NCBI GenBank assembly: GCA_018056045.1
Contig: JAGPGI010000214.1
Location: 1-5,357 of the forward strand
DNA: 5,357 nt
Direction of reading: 5' to 3'
Source of the DNA: Paracoccus sp. (in: a-proteobacteria)
GTDB lineage: Bacteria > Pseudomonadota > Alphaproteobacteria > Rhodobacterales > Rhodobacteraceae
This document shows, in pieces, positions 4,517 to 5,357 of the stretch (position 1 is the first letter of the stretch; the number at the start of each line of letters is the position of its first letter). Below the pieces are notes generated by a model. That model did no database searches. It was given only the letters and a program-made list of their open reading frames with translations, and had not been told where the DNA came from. A program made the translations under genes and the position numbers.

Positions 4517-4662
4517 GCGGTGCTCCCGTCCAGGAGTACCTTCATATCCAGTTCCGATATCACAGCAGCGTATTCAAGGAAGTCCATTGCCCTGTCGGGT
4601 AGAGTAGAAAAACAGCGAAGTTTATCGCAAGGTATTTCGATTGATCAGCCTTTTTCGGACAT
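4513..4662 (-). pseudogene. Small 49-codon gene between kfrA and kfrB with in-frame TGA
   Basis: An ATG at 4662-4660 shares its A with the kfrA TGA. The frame reads MSEKG, then TGA (4647-4645), then SIEIPCDKLRCFSTLPDRA and MDFLEYAAVISELDMKVLLD to a TGA at 4515-4513 that overlaps the kfrB ATG as ATGA. Both ends are joined to neighbours by the overlaps typical of translationally coupled operon genes, and the sequence past the TGA reads like real protein. This suggests a genuine small gene interrupted by one nonsense codon (or read error). If the TGA is real, only a 24-residue product from the internal ATG (4587) could be made; its ribosome site is weak. No homolog is recognised. Confidence 0.55.
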
Positions 4663-5357
4663 CACTCCCCTGCCCCGCCTGGCTTCTTGCCGGTTTTGAT
4701 CGCGTCCAGGAAGCCGCGCTGTTGCTCCTTCAATGCTTCGACCTGACCCCGCCAGTGGGCGGTTTCCTCGCGAGCCATGGCAGCTTCCTTGCGGGCCTCG
4801 TCACGCTCGGCCTGCGTCGCGGTAAGGCGCTCGGCGGCCCGGAGAGCCTCCTGGGCGACGGTCTTGCGTTGCTCTTGCTGGGCCTGACGGAGGTCAGCCA
4901 GTTCTGTTCGCGTCTGGACAGCATCCTGATGCGCGAGGTCAAGTTCGGCCCGCAAGTCGGCAGCGCGGCGTTCGATCTCGACGGCACGCTGTTCGGCAAT
5001 AGCCGCCCGGTTCTCGGCGACCAGTGTGGCTTTCTGGGTTTCCTCAAACTGTTGCGCGAGGTCGGTGCTTCGCTGCTGCTCTGCCTGGTACTTGGCGGTC
5101 AGCTCATCGATTCGGCGATTGGCGGCATCCAGTTCGGCCCCCTGTCCGTCGTAAGCGTCGCCAAGTTGCTTGTTGATGGTGTCGGCTTCAGCGCGTTCGG
5201 CTTCCCAGCCAGCTTGCGCGGCACGCAACGATTCGTTGGCGGTGTTCTGGGCGGACTGCCACAAGGCGGCCAGCGCCTGACTATGGAGTTGGTGGACCGC
5301 TTCCGGGACGGTGATGGCTACCGGGGCCGCCTGGGCGGTCTGCGCACGTCGCCATTC
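4662..5357 (-). CDS. kfrA: KfrA-like DNA-binding coiled-coil protein, N-terminus beyond window
   Basis: The C-terminal 231 codons are visible, open to the right edge. The sequence is almost wholly alpha-helical coiled coil, rich in Ala, Glu, Gln and Arg (for example ELDAANRRIDELTAKYQAEQ; RAAIAEQRAVEIERRAADLR), ending AIKTGKKPGGAGE. The visible start contains the linker APVAITVPEAVHQLHSQALA and then LWQSAQNTANESLRAA, which resembles the junction after the N-terminal helix-turn-helix of KfrA. KfrA is an autoregulated DNA-binding protein with a long coiled-coil tail that helps IncP-1 segregation together with KfrB and KfrC. The DNA-binding domain and true start lie outside. Other coiled-coil proteins could look alike, but the context (KorB operator, kfrB-like gene downstream) supports KfrA. 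Confidence 0.8.
   Translation of the reverse strand, partial: EWRRAQTAQAAPVAITVPEAVHQLHSQALAALWQSAQNTANESLRAAQAGWEAERAEADTINKQLGDAYDGQGAELDAANRRIDELTAKYQAEQQRSTDLAQQFEETQKATLVAENRAAIAEQRAVEIERRAADLRAELDLAHQDAVQTRTELADLRQAQQEQRKTVAQEALRAAERLTATQAERDEARKEAAMAREETAHWRGQVEALKEQQRGFLDAIKTGKKPGGAGE

Overview
The window looks like a piece of an IncP-1-type (RP4/R751-like) broad-host-range conjugative plasmid from a high-GC proteobacterium. Three things support this. The region between two divergent transfer genes reproduces the RP4 oriT layout, including the 19-bp inverted repeat 8 bp from a TTCACCTATCCTG|C nic sequence. The genes beside it match traJ (leftward) and traK-traL-traM (rightward), and TraL (241 aa) and TraM (145 aa) have the lengths I recall for RP4. 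A perfect 13-bp KorB operator (TTTAGCCGCTAAA) lies further right, next to kfrB- and kfrA-like genes. All family names come from reading the protein sequences and from memory; no database was searched. The host cannot be named. GC content and the remnant genes fit a beta- or gammaproteobacterium, perhaps environmental.

Layout. 1-259 (-): 5' part of traJ, running off the left edge. 260-588: oriT, with traJ and traK leaders and a probable traK promoter. 589-2149 (+): traK, traL and traM, joined by one-base TGATG stop/start overlaps. 2150-3559 (+): toxin-antitoxin cargo, made of a frameshifted brnT toxin gene with an intact brnA antitoxin, then an intact-looking vapBC pair with a palindromic operator candidate. 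3560-4117: no intact gene; a decayed CHAT-domain C-terminus (-) abuts a decayed REP-associated tyrosine transposase (RAYT) fragment (+), and short inverted repeats lie nearby. 4153-4165: KorB operator. 4172-5357 (-): kfrB-like gene, a roughly 49-codon reading frame broken by one TGA, and the coiled-coil C-terminal part of kfrA, which runs off the right edge.

How it fits together. TraJ and TraK recognise oriT for the relaxosome, while TraL and TraM are accessory transfer proteins. Cleavage at nic would give a T-strand whose 5' end faces traK, so the traKLM/kfr side would enter the recipient first and the traJ side last. The junction between transfer and control/partition modules carries stability cargo and DNA debris. 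No kfrC-like gene is seen where IncP-1 plasmids would have it.

The best leads are the TGA-interrupted small gene fitted exactly between kfrA and kfrB, the two-site G-deletion pattern in brnT that leaves BrnA without an intact toxin, and the possibly leaderless brnT transcript. I did not find a clearly new multi-gene system.
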